Source: Cichorium intybus (taxonomy: Eukaryota; Streptophyta; Magnoliopsida; Asterales; Asteraceae). Taken from it: 64,000 bases of DNA. Shown here in pieces: positions 12,116 to 23,814 of the stretch. Position 1 is the first letter of the stretch, and each line of letters begins with the position of its first letter. Location: assembly GCA_023525715.1 (NCBI GenBank), contig CM042016.1, forward strand, positions 62,825,882-62,889,881. Reading direction: 5' to 3'. The notes below the pieces were generated by a model. It was not told the origin of the DNA, did no database searches, and worked only from the letters and a program-made list of their open reading frames with translations. A program made the position numbers and the translations under genes.

Positions 12116-13490
12116 CAGTCGAGAGAGAGAGATGTGCGAGATCCACAGTGAGAGAGAGGTGGCCGGCGTCGGTGGTGAGATGTAGTGGCCGGCGTCGGCG
12201 GCGAGATGTGGCCGGCAGTCGGCAGTTGTAGGGAGGGAGGGGAGATCGATCGTGAGAGATGGAGAGGAAAAAATGGTGTCGGCTAGGGACTGATAGAGGG
12301 TTTTTTAGGGTTAGGTTAAATCTATCGAGGCTAACTTTTATCCACCGAATGTGCATACACCTCCCCACCCACATTCCTCAAATCCATATAAAACGCATGT
12401 GACCCATTTTTTTAACAGCTAAGGAACATAATAATTAAAAAAGTAAGCCAACGGGTAATTGGCATTAAAAAATTACGACACAGCCTATCAATTCGAAGCA
12501 GCTTAACAATAGAAAAACTTATTTAAATAACCCACCCACAGTTTTCTTTGTGTGAGTTGATTTTTGACGGGTCAATATCAATATAGTCATTTGTGAGCTT
12601 CCAACTTCCATATATTTTATTTTAAAAATGCAGTTAACACTATCTTTTAATAATATGTGAGCTTATAATGCACATACCACTATCTTTTAATAATACATGA
12701 GCTTCCAAACTTCCAAATATTTTATTTTAAAAATTACAAAACACTCGTTTTTAAATTTAGAATGGCTTTTGACATTAATTCATTTGTGTGTTCCAATAAT
12801 TCCAAGTATTATATATCAGAGGTTATGTAGTTAACAAAACATTTTGTAATTCATGAACCTCTTATCAAGCTTACGTTTATTATTTATATTTTAGAAGTTA
12901 TATAACTAATATTGTCAAATTTGAATTTCACTTTTATAAACATTTATCTAGCGGGTAATGGTTACGTTTACAAACTGGAACAAAAAACAGTCACATCGGT
13001 TTCGATTGAAATGATTCCTGATGATTACCCATATACGCAACTGTCCAATTAAATTTTTTTAGAATAGGGTTTGTTATTATGCATCCTGACTTCAGATTGA
13101 TTCGAGTTCCAAAGGTGGATGGTAATACCAATCCAATGAACAAACTTCTTTTTAAGGATTAATTGCAAATATGCTAATACCAATCCGATAAACAGTTAAT
13201 CGTCTACCCATTACCTCTCCCCTCCCCCCCCAAAAAAAAAAAAAAACTGCTGCCGCTCGAAAACTAATTATGTGAAAGGAAATTAATCGCCGCTTGAAAA
13301 CTAATTTTCGAAACGAACTATCATCACCCGCTGCATCGCGCGGGTATCACTTTACTGATTCATAATTCTTGGTTTTTTGTTTTACTGATTCTTTTTTTTT
13401 TTTTTTTGATGTGGGGTTATTAGGAGCAGATTTGTTATGTTTTGGTTTGGTTGTTGAATATTGTTTTTTTGTTTTATCTATTGGAAAGAA

Positions 13491-13790
13491 AACAAAACCC
13501 CGCCTAAGTTATTTGGATTTTTAAAATTTGAAAACTTTGAAATTTTGAAACCTAGCTTCCGCCCAAGTTTTTCAGATTTTCAAAATTTAAAAACTTTGAA
13601 AATTTTGAAACTTAGCTCCCGCCCAAGTTTTTCGGATTTTCAAAATTTGAAATTTTTGAAACTTAGCTCCCGCCCAAGTTTTTCGGATTTTCAAAATTTG
13701 AAAACTTTGAAATTTTTGAAACTTAGCTCCCGTCCAAGCTTTTCGGATTTTCAAAATTTGTAAACTTTGAAATTTTTTGAAAAAACAGAA
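13491..13790. repeat. 60-bp tandem repeat, about five units
   Basis: Unit of about 60 bases containing CCCGCCCAAGTTTTTC, GGATTTTCAAAATTTGAAAA and CTTTGAAATTTTTGAAACTT. One unit is about 12 bases shorter. Since 60 is a multiple of three, a spurious 100-codon open frame runs through it; I do not regard that as a gene. Degenerate AATTTTGAAA-rich sequence continues to about 13980. Confidence 0.85.
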
Positions 13791-14770
13791 TTTTATTTTG
13801 AATTTGGTGATAATTTTTTGAAACTTGAAATTTTTGAAAACTTAGAATTTTATTTTGAATTTGGTGATAATTTTTTAAAAGTTATACCGCATTCCAGGTT
13901 TTCATACCTTTAAAATTTAAAAATTTAAAACATTTGATTTTTTTTTATGTTTGGTGATAATTTTTGAAACTTAACGCTCGCCCAATATTTGCATACATTC
14001 ATATCTTGTTTTGTTTATAAATATGATGATAATTATTCAATCAAAATCCAAGCAAATTAAATTATCTAATTACCGAAACTTCAAAATAAAATAGTTTTTT
14101 GGAAATTAAAACCATTACATCAAAATATCTACTTTTTTAGCCTTTAAATAGTATTATATGTTTGTTTCTTTTAATCAAAGTATAATATTTTAATAAGATG
14201 AAATGAAATAAAACATATGTTTAATATTTTAATAAGGTAAATCTCATGATCTTTATGTTATGTTTATTTGTTTATTTTTTGTTTGATTTTTCGTTCATTC
14301 AGTTCGATTACATAATCAATTCTCAGATGGTTAATTCACTGCGGTTTCAAATGCTATTTTACTCATTTACGACAAGATCAATAAAATGCAATGAACTACA
14401 GCCTTATGTTGGAATTTGTGGTATGAATTAGTGATATTGACTTAATATCTCAAAAGAAGCAAAGTTTATTTGGCGGATGCTGTTATGCTTGATTTTTCAA
14501 TACATTCAAGCGTTGTTTATATGAAAGTTAATCGTGTCGAATTGCAAAAGCGGTATTGATATTCCACCTGCAAGTGTTTACATATTTAATATTAATTATT
14601 TTTTAAATATGCAAGCGTTTTTTAAGCTATCCTTATAGGGTCAATGAAAAAATCCCATTATTAAATTCAAACATATGGAATTCCCGTAAAATGATACCAA
14701 AATCTTGTGAAAAAAAATAGCCGAAAGGAAACTACTCGGGTTCCGCCGCATTGCGCGGGTACGCAGCTAG

Positions 14771-14890
14771 TATATTATAAACCATATATAAATTACAAGT
14801 CCCTACTGCATAATTGTCTTAATGTCTTAAAAATGTACCACCAACAATTGCATCAATCACTCTTATCTTATTACCGGCGGGAATTAAAAT
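14771..14890 (+). repeat. Helitron-like 5' end, second copy
   Basis: Directly after the CTAG end of the Helitron 10500-14770 comes TATATTATAAACCATATATAAATTAC. It matches the first 30 bases of that same Helitron except at its very tip, where the diagnostic TC is missing. Similarity continues through GTCTTAA and AAAATGTAC. It may be a second Helitron of the same family that was hit at its 5' end by the first one. Confidence 0.55.
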
Positions 14891-15273
14891 TTTAAAAACG
14901 AACATCGGTTTTCACGGGACAAAAAGGCGTGTCTTTTGACCCAGCAAATAATGGCTGCTTTTTCCTTTCTCTAATCCCGAATTATGCTTTGATCTTGCAG
15001 CAAATCATGGGCTGCTTTATGCTTTCCCGAATCCCGATATATGCTGCTATTTATTTCTTAATCATTTGAGTTAAGTATTCTGGAAATGCCTGAGGATGTT
15101 TAAGATATGATATGTGATTTCATTTTACAATTGATACTCGTAGGATGGAAAGAAGTACGTAAGATACAGGTGAACCATGAGCTGTACCGATGTCAGATGA
15201 GTAGGTTCTAGTTCATTATTTATGAATAAACTATTATTGAATCAACTGTTCATTGAACTATTTCCGTTATCAG

Positions 15274-15274
15274 A

Positions 15275-15363
<89 letters not shown>
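15274..15363. repeat. (TA)n microsatellite upstream of the RWP-RK gene
   Basis: About 90 bases of pure TA, some 160 bases upstream of the putative TATA box of the gene at 15627. The near absence of interruptions suggests that it is young and length-variable. Confidence 0.95.
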
Positions 15364-15370
<7 letters not shown>

Positions 15371-15522
15371 AATGTCTTTTCGTTATCCTGTCCTCATCGG
15401 AGTCAAGCCGCGAATTTGGAAAAGATATCACTTAGGGTGGTGAAAAGATTGCATCTACTGTAGATATTTTGAATTTCGGTATTAAGAACGTGAGTGGTCC
15501 TTTCAGTTCCTGCTATAAGATA

Positions 15523-15532
15523 CTATATAAAC
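15523..15532 (+). promoter_or_regulatory. Putative TATA box of the RWP-RK gene
   Basis: CTATATAAAC lies about 95 bases upstream of the chosen start codon, a common plant spacing. Its proximity to a (TA)n array is a caution: TA-rich sequence yields chance matches. Confidence 0.5.
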
Positions 15533-15626
15533 GGGTATGTAGTATCATCCATATCTACATATTTTCAGTCTCATTCTTTCTTACTACTAGTTTATTCTTA
15601 TATAATCTCAGATTTCCAATCGAGGC

Positions 15627-16956
15627 ATGGAAAACAGATCTCATATGGAAAACTTGTCAGACGCTGAGCGGAATTTCCCAAGGGAAGAGGGTACCTCCCT
15701 ATCGTTTAATCAGATACCTCTACTGGAGTCTGGTAATTATAATATCCTTAACTCCTTTTATTTCTTATTCATTTCTCTAGCGTTTTGATTTTGTTTTAAA
15801 CTATGTGAGGTATAGATTTTCCAGATATATTACCGCTAGATCAGCTTCAAAATGATCCTGAAGTTCTTCCTCCGATGAATATTATCTCAGAAGATCCAGG
15901 ACCTTCATCTTTGGGCTTTGCTTATGAGCAATCTCAAAACTTACTTCTAGGTCGAATTTTAGTACTTTTATGTCAGTTTGGTTTTTATCTTCTAACATTT
16001 TTTTCTAAAGATCCATTTATAGACGAGTACATAACGAACAGTGGGATTATCCCCATGAATCAAGGATTCATGGCTGGTATGCAGAATGATGATCTGCTAC
16101 AGGTGATTCATAACGACAGTGTTGGAATGAATCCCGAGTTTGAGGGAGGTTTTCAATACCAGGATTACTTTCAGATGATTCAAAGGAATCTGGAAGGATT
16201 TCAAAACCCTGAGTTCATAGCTAAAAATCAGCAGTCACTGCCGACGGCAGATTCTAATGTTATTGCACCAAATTTTATCTTTGGTTTAACAAATCAGGAT
16301 CATGCTCAAATAATCCAGAATGACAATAGTACAACCGGATTTGATTCTTTGAATCCAAGAGCCACAGTAATTGGCAGTGAAAGTGGTTCTAGACAGCCAT
16401 TAAGTAAGGAAGAAATAGCTCAGCACTTTAACAAGCCACTTATGCAAGCTGCAAGGGAACTCAACGTTGGATCAACACAGTTGAAGCAACGCTGTAGGAA
16501 ATTAGGCATCAAAAGTTGGCCTCGACGACAGATTAAGAGTCTACAAACTCTTATTAACCATACTCAGGTTAAGAATTGTATTTCTTTCTCCACAATTTTA
16601 ATACCATAAGATTGTAATGACTGAAAATATTTATGCAACAGGAATCGGATAATAATCCTAGTAGAGTAGACGTAATTCTTGGTCTGGAGAACGAGAAAAG
16701 AGCAATAGTAGAGGGTTCCAATTCGAAGATAACTGATACCACAAAGAGATTGAGGCAAGCTGCCTTTAAGGCTGTTTACAAGAAAAGAAAGGTTCAGAAG
16801 AGAGAAGAAGTTTCATCAGGGACCCATACACAGCGGCAATCTCTGCCTTCTGTTTCTGCTATGAGTGGTTTTAACCATGATTTTCTCAAGACCATAAGTG
16901 AAGAGAACCCAGAAGACTTGGCAGGTGACATAGCCCGCGTTCGGCTTTCAGATTGA
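15627..16956 (+). CDS. RWP-RK domain transcription factor (RKD/NLP-like), four exons
   Basis: Proposed exons 15627-15732, 15816-15950, 16011-16567 and 16642-16956 join in frame to 370 codons plus TGA. All introns are GT-AG (83, 60 and 74 bases). The ATG at 15627 opens MENRSHMENLSDAERNF, with no earlier in-frame alternative that I trust. The RWP-RK domain lies at about residues 210-266 (LSKEEIAQHFNKPLMQAA, then LKQRCRKLGIK). The signature reads SWPRRQ where the family has RWPxRK, so two usually conserved positions differ. Before it, at about residues 90-190, are three Gln/Asn/Asp-rich imperfect repeats (DLLQVIHND, DYFQMIQRN, DHAQIIQND) that may be an activation region. The C-terminal exon is basic (KKRKVQKR, possible nuclear signal). 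RWP-RK proteins bind DNA and act in nitrogen responses (NLP) or egg-cell identity (RKD); which applies here cannot be told. The 60-base second intron is short and its retention would keep the frame. The gene lies between Helitron-type ends at 14771 and 23290, so capture is possible. Confidence 0.8.
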
Positions 16957-17780
16957 ATTTCTACAAATATTAGTTTAATGGAACTGTTGATAGGAATGAT
17001 GGTAGGTTTTCGATAATAGTTAATGGTCAGGTATTATCAAAATATCATGTTGACTATGCAAGGATATGGGTAGATAAAGTGTCTAAATGTATGGTTCTAT
17101 AGTATTATAAAATATTCCTATAGTATTTTAGCTTTATATTCTGTTTTAGAGTTTCTTTATATATGATTCTTGGTAAGTTGTTATACTTGTTGTTCACTAC
17201 GACTATTTCTAAGTACATGTTACTCATACCTTGAACCAATACAGTTGATCAAGCTCTATCTATCCTAGGTATGATTACATAATTACCTAGGCCTAGTCGT
17301 AGTGTTCAACTCATCTTATTACTTTTGTATTGTTCTGGTTATGACACTGTTCTAGTATGTATGTACTTATACTTTATACTTTATAAAAATATCATTGTAT
17401 GTTAAAAAGTATACTTTGTACGAAATGTTTTAGAGAGTTTTAGTCTCATTGTATTTATAGTTGTATACAGTGTTCTCATCGCTGGTCAGAGTATATATAT
17501 AACTCCTATATATATTGTTGGTGGGGCTTGCAGTATTATTAGTTTTTGTTTTGTACCTCAAGACTATCAAATAAGGATCGGCCAGATGAGAAGTACCGGT
17601 GGGCAGGATCATTTTGGCATTAAAGCTGTTCTGAATCCAAAACCCAAGCGATAGTTCAAACTAGACACCTCACCCGTAAGTAGTCGAGAAGTAGGGTAAT
17701 TAATAATAATACTTTTATTAGAATCTTGTTGCTATAGTTGTATTCCTCTTTCGAGGATACGAGTTCTCTATAGCCAATTT
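16957..17780. other. Gene 3' flank; no further gene seen
   Basis: AT-rich DNA downstream of the RWP-RK stop codon. It has no domain-bearing frame. It contains a nested inverted repeat at 17195-17304 and, towards 17640-17780, sequence that may be 5' leader of the retrotransposon whose LTR begins at 17797. Confidence 0.5.
17195..17304. repeat. Nested inverted repeat
   Basis: Outer arms CACTACGACTA (17195-17205) and TAGTCGTAGTG (17294-17304) enclose inner arms CCTAGGTA (17264-17271) and TACCTAGG (17284-17291). All are perfect. The structure could be a terminator-like or foldback sequence downstream of the RWP-RK gene; its function is unknown. Confidence 0.55.
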
Positions 17781-17781
17781 A

Positions 17782-17793
17782 GCTCTGATACCA
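17782..17793 (-). other. Primer-binding site (initiator tRNA-Met)
   Basis: On the minus strand this reads TGGTATCAGAGC, the standard plant primer-binding site complementary to the 3' end of initiator tRNA-Met. It sits three bases inside the LTR that starts at 17797, which identifies that LTR as the 5' LTR of a minus-strand element. Confidence 0.8.
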
Positions 17794-17796
17794 TTC

Positions 17797-19855
17797 TGTC
17801 ACACCCCCGACCGAGGCGGCGGAACATGCCGGGCTGTGCGACTAAGTTCTTGGATCACAGGCAATTGAATATACAGCACAAGTACAACAATAAACCAAAG
17901 GATGGTTGTATTTCATCTTGAAGTTTGAATACATGGTTCTTACAAATAATAATAGTAGAGTACATGAAATGCTTTAACAGATATAACAAAACTAGGTTGC
18001 CTGAAATCCGTGAAGATTTCCATCTTCTGAAAGTCTCATTGATTTCCTGAGAATACATGTAGTTTTGAGGGTCAACACAAGGTTGGTGAGAGTTACAGGT
18101 TTTATGCTGAACACAGCACTGATACTTTTAAAATAACTAAAAGTATTCCTTTTGTAAGTATAAACATACTTATAAATGAATTGTATAGAGTTTTTGAAAA
18201 CCATAAGTAATACCATACTTATAAATGATATGCACGTTTATGAGAAAACCATCAATGCTTATAGTTGAGTCCTATAACCGAGCTATTCGACTGAAATGTA
18301 CCCCCTACAACGCTTCATGGACGTCGTAGTAATGAAAAAGATAAGTATCACCCACATCGATTTGCAAGTCGAAGTTGTAGCTAACAACCATAGGTGGGGG
18401 TGTCAACCCGTATCGATCTATACATATGTATCTCGCTCTGCTTGATTAACGGTTATAGTAGTATGGGATCTAAGTATTTCTACTTAGTTATGAATAGTGT
18501 CTCACTATCTAAGCCATTGATAAATGTAGGATAGACAAGTCTCATCCCAAAATGGTTTTTGTTATAGAAGCCAAGTATGTTGATAAGTATATACGTAATA
18601 GCGTACAATACTCGCTTATTGAAAACATTTTATAAAGCTATAATAACATTTATAAAACTTGATATGAAATTGGTAAATGTTTATATTGCACATGTATTCT
18701 CCCCCATAATATATAAAAACATAGACAAAGGGGCCGTAACACTCACTTATTGAAAACATTTTATAAAGCTATAATAACATTTATAAAACTTGATATGAAA
18801 TTGGTAAATGTTTATATTGCACATGTATTCTCCCCCATAATATATAAAAACATAGACAAAGGGGCCGTAACACTCACTTTTGAAGCGTGAATTCAGCTTA
18901 GATATAAGAACGATCGTGTTTGAGAAGCACCGCGAAATAACACCACAAAACAATAAGGTTTTGTGCGGCGAAGTGATGGTGCGACGGTAGTGGAGCGATG
19001 ACCAATGGTGGTGGTGTTCTTGGCCAAAAGGAGAGCAATTGGAGAAAGAAAGAAAAGGCTAGAAGCTTTGGTGAATTGGTGAAGAAAAATGAGATGCAAA
19101 GCCTCTTATTTATAGTCTCATGGAGTAATTGGGGTTGGTGAATGGTTGGTGAATGGTTGGTGAATGTGATGTCGTGGATGACATAATTCGTGCGCAATAT
19201 CCTGATGTCTAATAATTTTTTCGAGACCGGAGAATTGTCAAGCCGAGTGCACCAGTTTCAGAAACCCAAACGGATTATTTTTTCGAGTTGTAGAACACTG
19301 GGAAAACGTGTTTAAATATGTGCGTTCGTTTATCCGTAGCATCCAGCGTTTGACTTTTATAAATATTTTTGCTAAAAATATTTCGAGTATGGAATCTAAT
19401 AATAGACCATAGTCTGAGTCCAATAATGTTCCCGGAATTTTCATATGAGGTGTGCAAGTGCCTCAACGGATCGAAACGGTTTTTGTAGTTAAAGAAAATC
19501 AGTTGTTTTGGCTTGTTTTCTTATAACAATCGTAACTTTTGCATATGAGCTCCGTTTTGAATGTTATTTATATTTCCGGAATTAGGGAAACATGTACTCT
19601 GAGGTTAGATTGCTTGTTTTCTTTCACAAATGGTTAATACTTATTTTCAGTTTTTCAGACGTATTAACTAGGGTTTCAGTTTGTGCTTGAGATATTCAAT
19701 TATAGGAAGTAACATTTTATCTCATATCTTATTTTAATTGTAATGAATCTATATATTTTCCAAAATATGCTTTAAAGTTTAAAGGTCAGGTTACAAAGAG
19801 GTTTGCGGTGAATTGACTATTTATAGTTCTAGACCTAAATTTCCGGGATGTCACA
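17797..19855 (-). repeat. 5' LTR of a truncated LTR retrotransposon
   Basis: The sequence runs from TGTCACACCCCCGACC to CCGGGATGTCACA, with TG...CA ends and a 5-base inverted tip TGTCA/TGACA-like. A minus-strand TATA box (CTATAAATAAG) lies at 19105-19115. The LTR is about 2.06 kb, typical of Ty3/gypsy chromoviruses. Next to it on the left are only the primer-binding site and perhaps some leader: gag-pol and the 3' LTR are absent, so the rest was deleted. Open frames inside the LTR (for example 18893-19197, 19238-19466) are not regarded as genes. Confidence 0.7.
18610..18871. repeat. 131-bp tandem duplication inside the LTR
   Basis: The block starting ACTCACTTATTGAAAACATT and ending GGGGCCGTAAC occurs twice at a period of 131 bases, nearly identical. 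The first bases of a third copy follow at 18872. It lies upstream of the LTR's minus-strand TATA box in transposon orientation terms only by position; a role as a promoter repeat is inference. Confidence 0.85.
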
Positions 19856-20063
19856 AAAAGCGTGAGAACAGCTCCTATTTTCATTTACCATCCACATTTG
19901 GCTTGCATAATAATGACATTGGGGAAGGGGGATGACAGACAGGCGTGCCTGTCTTAAAGCATGGGCGTGCTTGGCTTGGGAGTTGCAGCTGTCTTAAAGT
20001 ATGGGGTTGATTGACTTTAAAGTAATTAGTTCATGTTGATGTTGATTTTTTAGGCATCCTTTA

Positions 20064-21045
20064 GGTAGCCTTTGGCAAATGGACTAGATGGAACATGACT
20101 GGACTGGATAAAACAGAACAGGACTGGACAGGACAAATGATTTGTATAACGTTTGGTAAGACTAGAACTGAACAGAACAAGTTGTTAAAAATGACCACTT
20201 TACCCTTTTTAAAAAAGAAAAAAAAACTCCATCTTTGTTACTTTCTCCGGACTACATTTAAAGAATATAAACGAGTCTATTATTATTTTTCCTTCATTCA
20301 GCACCATCCACAGGACAGTAGTTTAAACATTTCTGCAATAAGGCCAAGGTCATCCACTTCATACCCCTGCCATAATTCCACAGTTCACAAGTTTGAACCA
20401 GAGTAAACACTTGTGCAACAATGAGTTAAATGGAGGTTTGTTACAACTGGTCCAACGCTCCCGGAATTCATTAATAACAATGGTTGCTATTTTATTGCTG
20501 CCGTTTCTTAAAAAAAAACATTATACAAGAAATCATGGATTAAAAGTTCGAGAATCACTTGATTTAAATGCAAACAACGAAATTATATGAAGTTTAAATA
20601 AAATTCGTACCTGATTGGGTGAGGATCACCGATCAATCGACGATGCCTGCTGGATTCGTATTAGGTTGGACTATCAATCGGCGATGGCGAGAAAGACTAA
20701 AAAGTTCGAGAAGCCTATTATCGTCGATGGCGAGAAAGGACGATCAATCGTGAATGGATGGAATGTTGCTTATGTGAAGAAGAAGAAGCCGATAAGTATG
20801 CAACGTGATAGCTGAGGATTACGTGAAACCAGGAAGAAGAATTTCTAGGGTTATATTCGTCAAGTGTAGAAAAAAACAAGCGCGTTCCATTCAGTTCCAC
20901 CTAATTGGGTTGGACTATTATTTGACCGAGTTGTCCCATTGGACCGGGTCAAAATTCAGTTTTGTTCTTGTTTCATATTTGCCAAACGTCTTTTAAAATT
21001 TTAGTGCTGTCCTGTCCCTCCTAATTCCTGCCACCAAACGCAGCC
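20064..21045. mobile_element. Possible Harbinger-like non-autonomous element
   Basis: The left edge GGTAGCCTTTGGCAAATGGA and the right edge (reverse complement GGCTGCGTTTGGTGGCAGGA) are imperfect inverted repeats. GGACTGGACAGGAC-type sub-terminal repeats occur inside both ends. The bases flanking the left edge are TTA, those on the right ATA, so a 3-bp duplication is only approximate. No transposase frame is seen. Confidence 0.4.
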
Positions 21046-21467
21046 ATAAGTAATTACATTAAGTCTAGACAAATAGAGTACTATGCTTCAAAATACGATT
21101 TGAATTTAAAGTTAATTGAACCAAACTGTTTATTATTTATGTGAATGGTTTTGAATTATCTAAATATATGTTTGGAGTTAATTTTAAATTACCTAAATAA
21201 TTGGATTGTCAAAATCTTGATTCAATAATTTAACCGTTTGGCTATCTTGACAATTACATTTTAATTTTACCAAAGTTAACCGGATTATTCTAAAGTTATA
21301 TTACATCTTATTTTAAAAAGATATATGAACATATGAATATTAAGTTATGAAATAGATTCGTTTCAAAATACACCAACTCAAAGTTAAACTACTAAATAGG
21401 TTCCATATTTTCATCCAAAAATCGAATCAAACTAAATAGAAAAAAAGTGTGAAAGCTTATTTTGTTA

Positions 21468-21733
21468 GGCTTGGGGGAGTGGCCTCGCCATCCCCCTCGC
21501 CTTCACCCTCGCCTTCTCTCGCTGAGCCACACCGAGCTCCTTCGCTCTCGCCCTCGCTGAAGACCCCTCGCCAACATTTCAACGAGCTCGCCAAACTGTT
21601 TTTAGTCTGAAATTTCAGCCAAGCTTCTCGCCAAACTCATCGCTAACCACTCCTCGCCTTTCTCCTTCGCCTTCGCCGTCGCCGTCGTGGCACGGTTTAA
21701 CGAGGGATACCTCGCCGACTACTCCCTCCAGCC
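21468..21733. mobile_element. Tourist/Harbinger-type MITE, GC-rich
   Basis: 266-bp element with inverted ends GGCTTGGGGGAGTGG and (reverse complement of right end) GGCTGGAGGGAGTAG. It is flanked on both sides by the 3-bp duplication TTA (21465-21467, 21734-21736), the hallmark of PIF/Harbinger elements. The body is unusually GC-rich for this window, built of CTCGCC and CTTCGCC repeats. It has no coding capacity. Confidence 0.75.
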
Positions 21734-22024
21734 TTAGTCACGCATATACAAAAAGTTAAGTTCTTCAAAAAGATAGTACCGATTCATATTTTTGAAATGA
21801 ATTACAAGCCAACTAATAGAGATTGAGTTGTTGGTTGGAATATTGAGGTTCGCTTTAAACCGTAAAGGCTCCATGTGAAATTGAAATGGATACAAATTGT
21901 TATCATTAACATTGTTATCATTACATTTGACCAAAATTATATTGGACCAAAATTCCAATTAAAAAAGTTGAAATTGAAATTGAAATTCCAATCTAAAAAA
22001 GTTGAAATGGAAATGGATACAAAT

Positions 22025-22234
22025 CGAAATTGAAGAACTTTATGTATAAAATATGGTACCTACGAAATTGAAGAAATAAAAAATTAACTAATATTACAGA
22101 ACACTCGTTTATAGGAAAATATTATGGAATATGTATAGTCAAAGAGACGTCCACCATTAAAAGTTTCTTAGTTAATTTTTTATTTCTTCAATTTCGTAGG
22201 TACCATATTTTATATATAAAGTTCTTCAATTTCG
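22025..22234. repeat. 67-bp near-perfect inverted repeat (hairpin)
   Basis: The left arm 22025-22091 and right arm 22168-22234 are reverse complements over 67 bases with one mismatch, separated by 76 bases. Extra partial copies of the right arm (CAATTTCGTAGGTACCATAT) follow up to about 22308. If transcribed it would give a long double-stranded stem. No coding role. Confidence 0.9.
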
Positions 22235-22309
22235 TAGGTACCATATTTCGTAGGTACCATATTTTATTTCTTCAATTTCGTAGGTACCATATTTTCTTCA
22301 ATTTCCTAT

Positions 22310-23250
22310 ATGTTATGGATATACGATCAACTCGTACACATGTAGGTCACAGGAAAGACGTTTTTGGGAGATAGATATTGTCTGGTAAGCAATAGGTTGG
22401 ATACCTTCTTGACTCCACTTGATATTTTTATAATTTTATGTCCACAAATTGTCTCTTTAAAAGAGATAGATAGAAAGATATCATCAACTCATATAACGAT
22501 TATGAAAATATTATTACGAATATTATATAATAACTTATTAGTATATAAAAACCAATTATCATTAAATGTAAACCATTTGTAATTTCAAACACTATATGTG
22601 GACAATTTAGCTAATGAAATTTTAGTTTAGATGGTAAGATGTTTTTTTTTAATATTGTTGCTGGGTGGCATGAATGTTGTGTTTCTCGGTTAGGGCTATA
22701 TCACAATCTATTTAATCTCGAATGTTGGTCCAGACTTTGTATATGTGTGTTTTAATAAATCTGTAAAATGAATTCAATTTCTTATATTATTAAGAAAAAC
22801 AAGAATAGGTTAAAAGACATTATTTACCAATTATGAAGTAATGGTAAAAAAAAATCTATCGACCAGATGATTTCATAACTTATTGGCATATTTCTCCCAA
22901 AAAAAAAAAAAAAAACACATTGCAAAAAGGAAATATTCGTCATTTGATAATGTAATCCTCGTAAGCACAATATTAACCACAATGAAACTAAATTTAAATT
23001 CGGTTTTTTAAAATGATTCGAGTTATCGATTTTTTGGGGTTTTTGGTCCGACTTCGAGTTTGTTGCACACTCCTAAGTAAACCGTTTAACTTATCGTATT
23101 TATATTGTTTTCCAAAACAACAACATACTTAGTGTACTTATATTCTAACCCTAAAGCTACAATGTATTCTTTTTTTTTTTAACTCAAAATAACGATCCAC
23201 CTTTTTTAACCAAAAATAGTTATTCAAAGAAACATATCAGCTGCCCGAAA
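22310..23250. other. Intergenic; nothing recognised
   Basis: AT-rich DNA with homopolymer runs (poly-A near 22899-22915, poly-T near 23169-23180). I see no gene, inverted-repeat pair or LTR that I can support. Confidence 0.5.
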
Positions 23251-23794
<544 letters not shown>

Positions 23795-23814
23795 ATGAAT
23801 AAAAAAAGTCTTAG

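Larger units (their letters stand above)
10500..14770 (+). mobile_element. Non-autonomous Helitron (plus strand)
   Basis: The 5' end TCTATACTATAAACC begins at 10500 straight after (TA)n. The 3' end has a GC-rich hairpin region (CCGCCGCATTGCGCGGG) followed by TACGCAG and CTAG at 14767-14770, then T. These are the expected signatures: TC start, hairpin 10-12 bases before CTRR, A/T flanks, no target duplication. No Rep/helicase frame is present. Inside are short duplicated blocks (11.6-12.1 kb), a relic of another Helitron 3' hairpin near 13328-13346, and a 60-bp tandem repeat at 13491-13790. No gene in the 4.3 kb can be supported. Confidence 0.65.

Noticed and set aside
11558..12374. Minus-strand frames of 151 and 159 codons
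   Set aside because: They run through the scrambled direct repeats inside a Helitron and repeat their own motifs (FRLQEVFT, FESDQKKA).
13461..13763. 100-codon frame with repeated RPSFSDFQNL motif
   Set aside because: It is read-through of a 60-bp AT-rich tandem repeat; no start signal, no similarity to a known protein.
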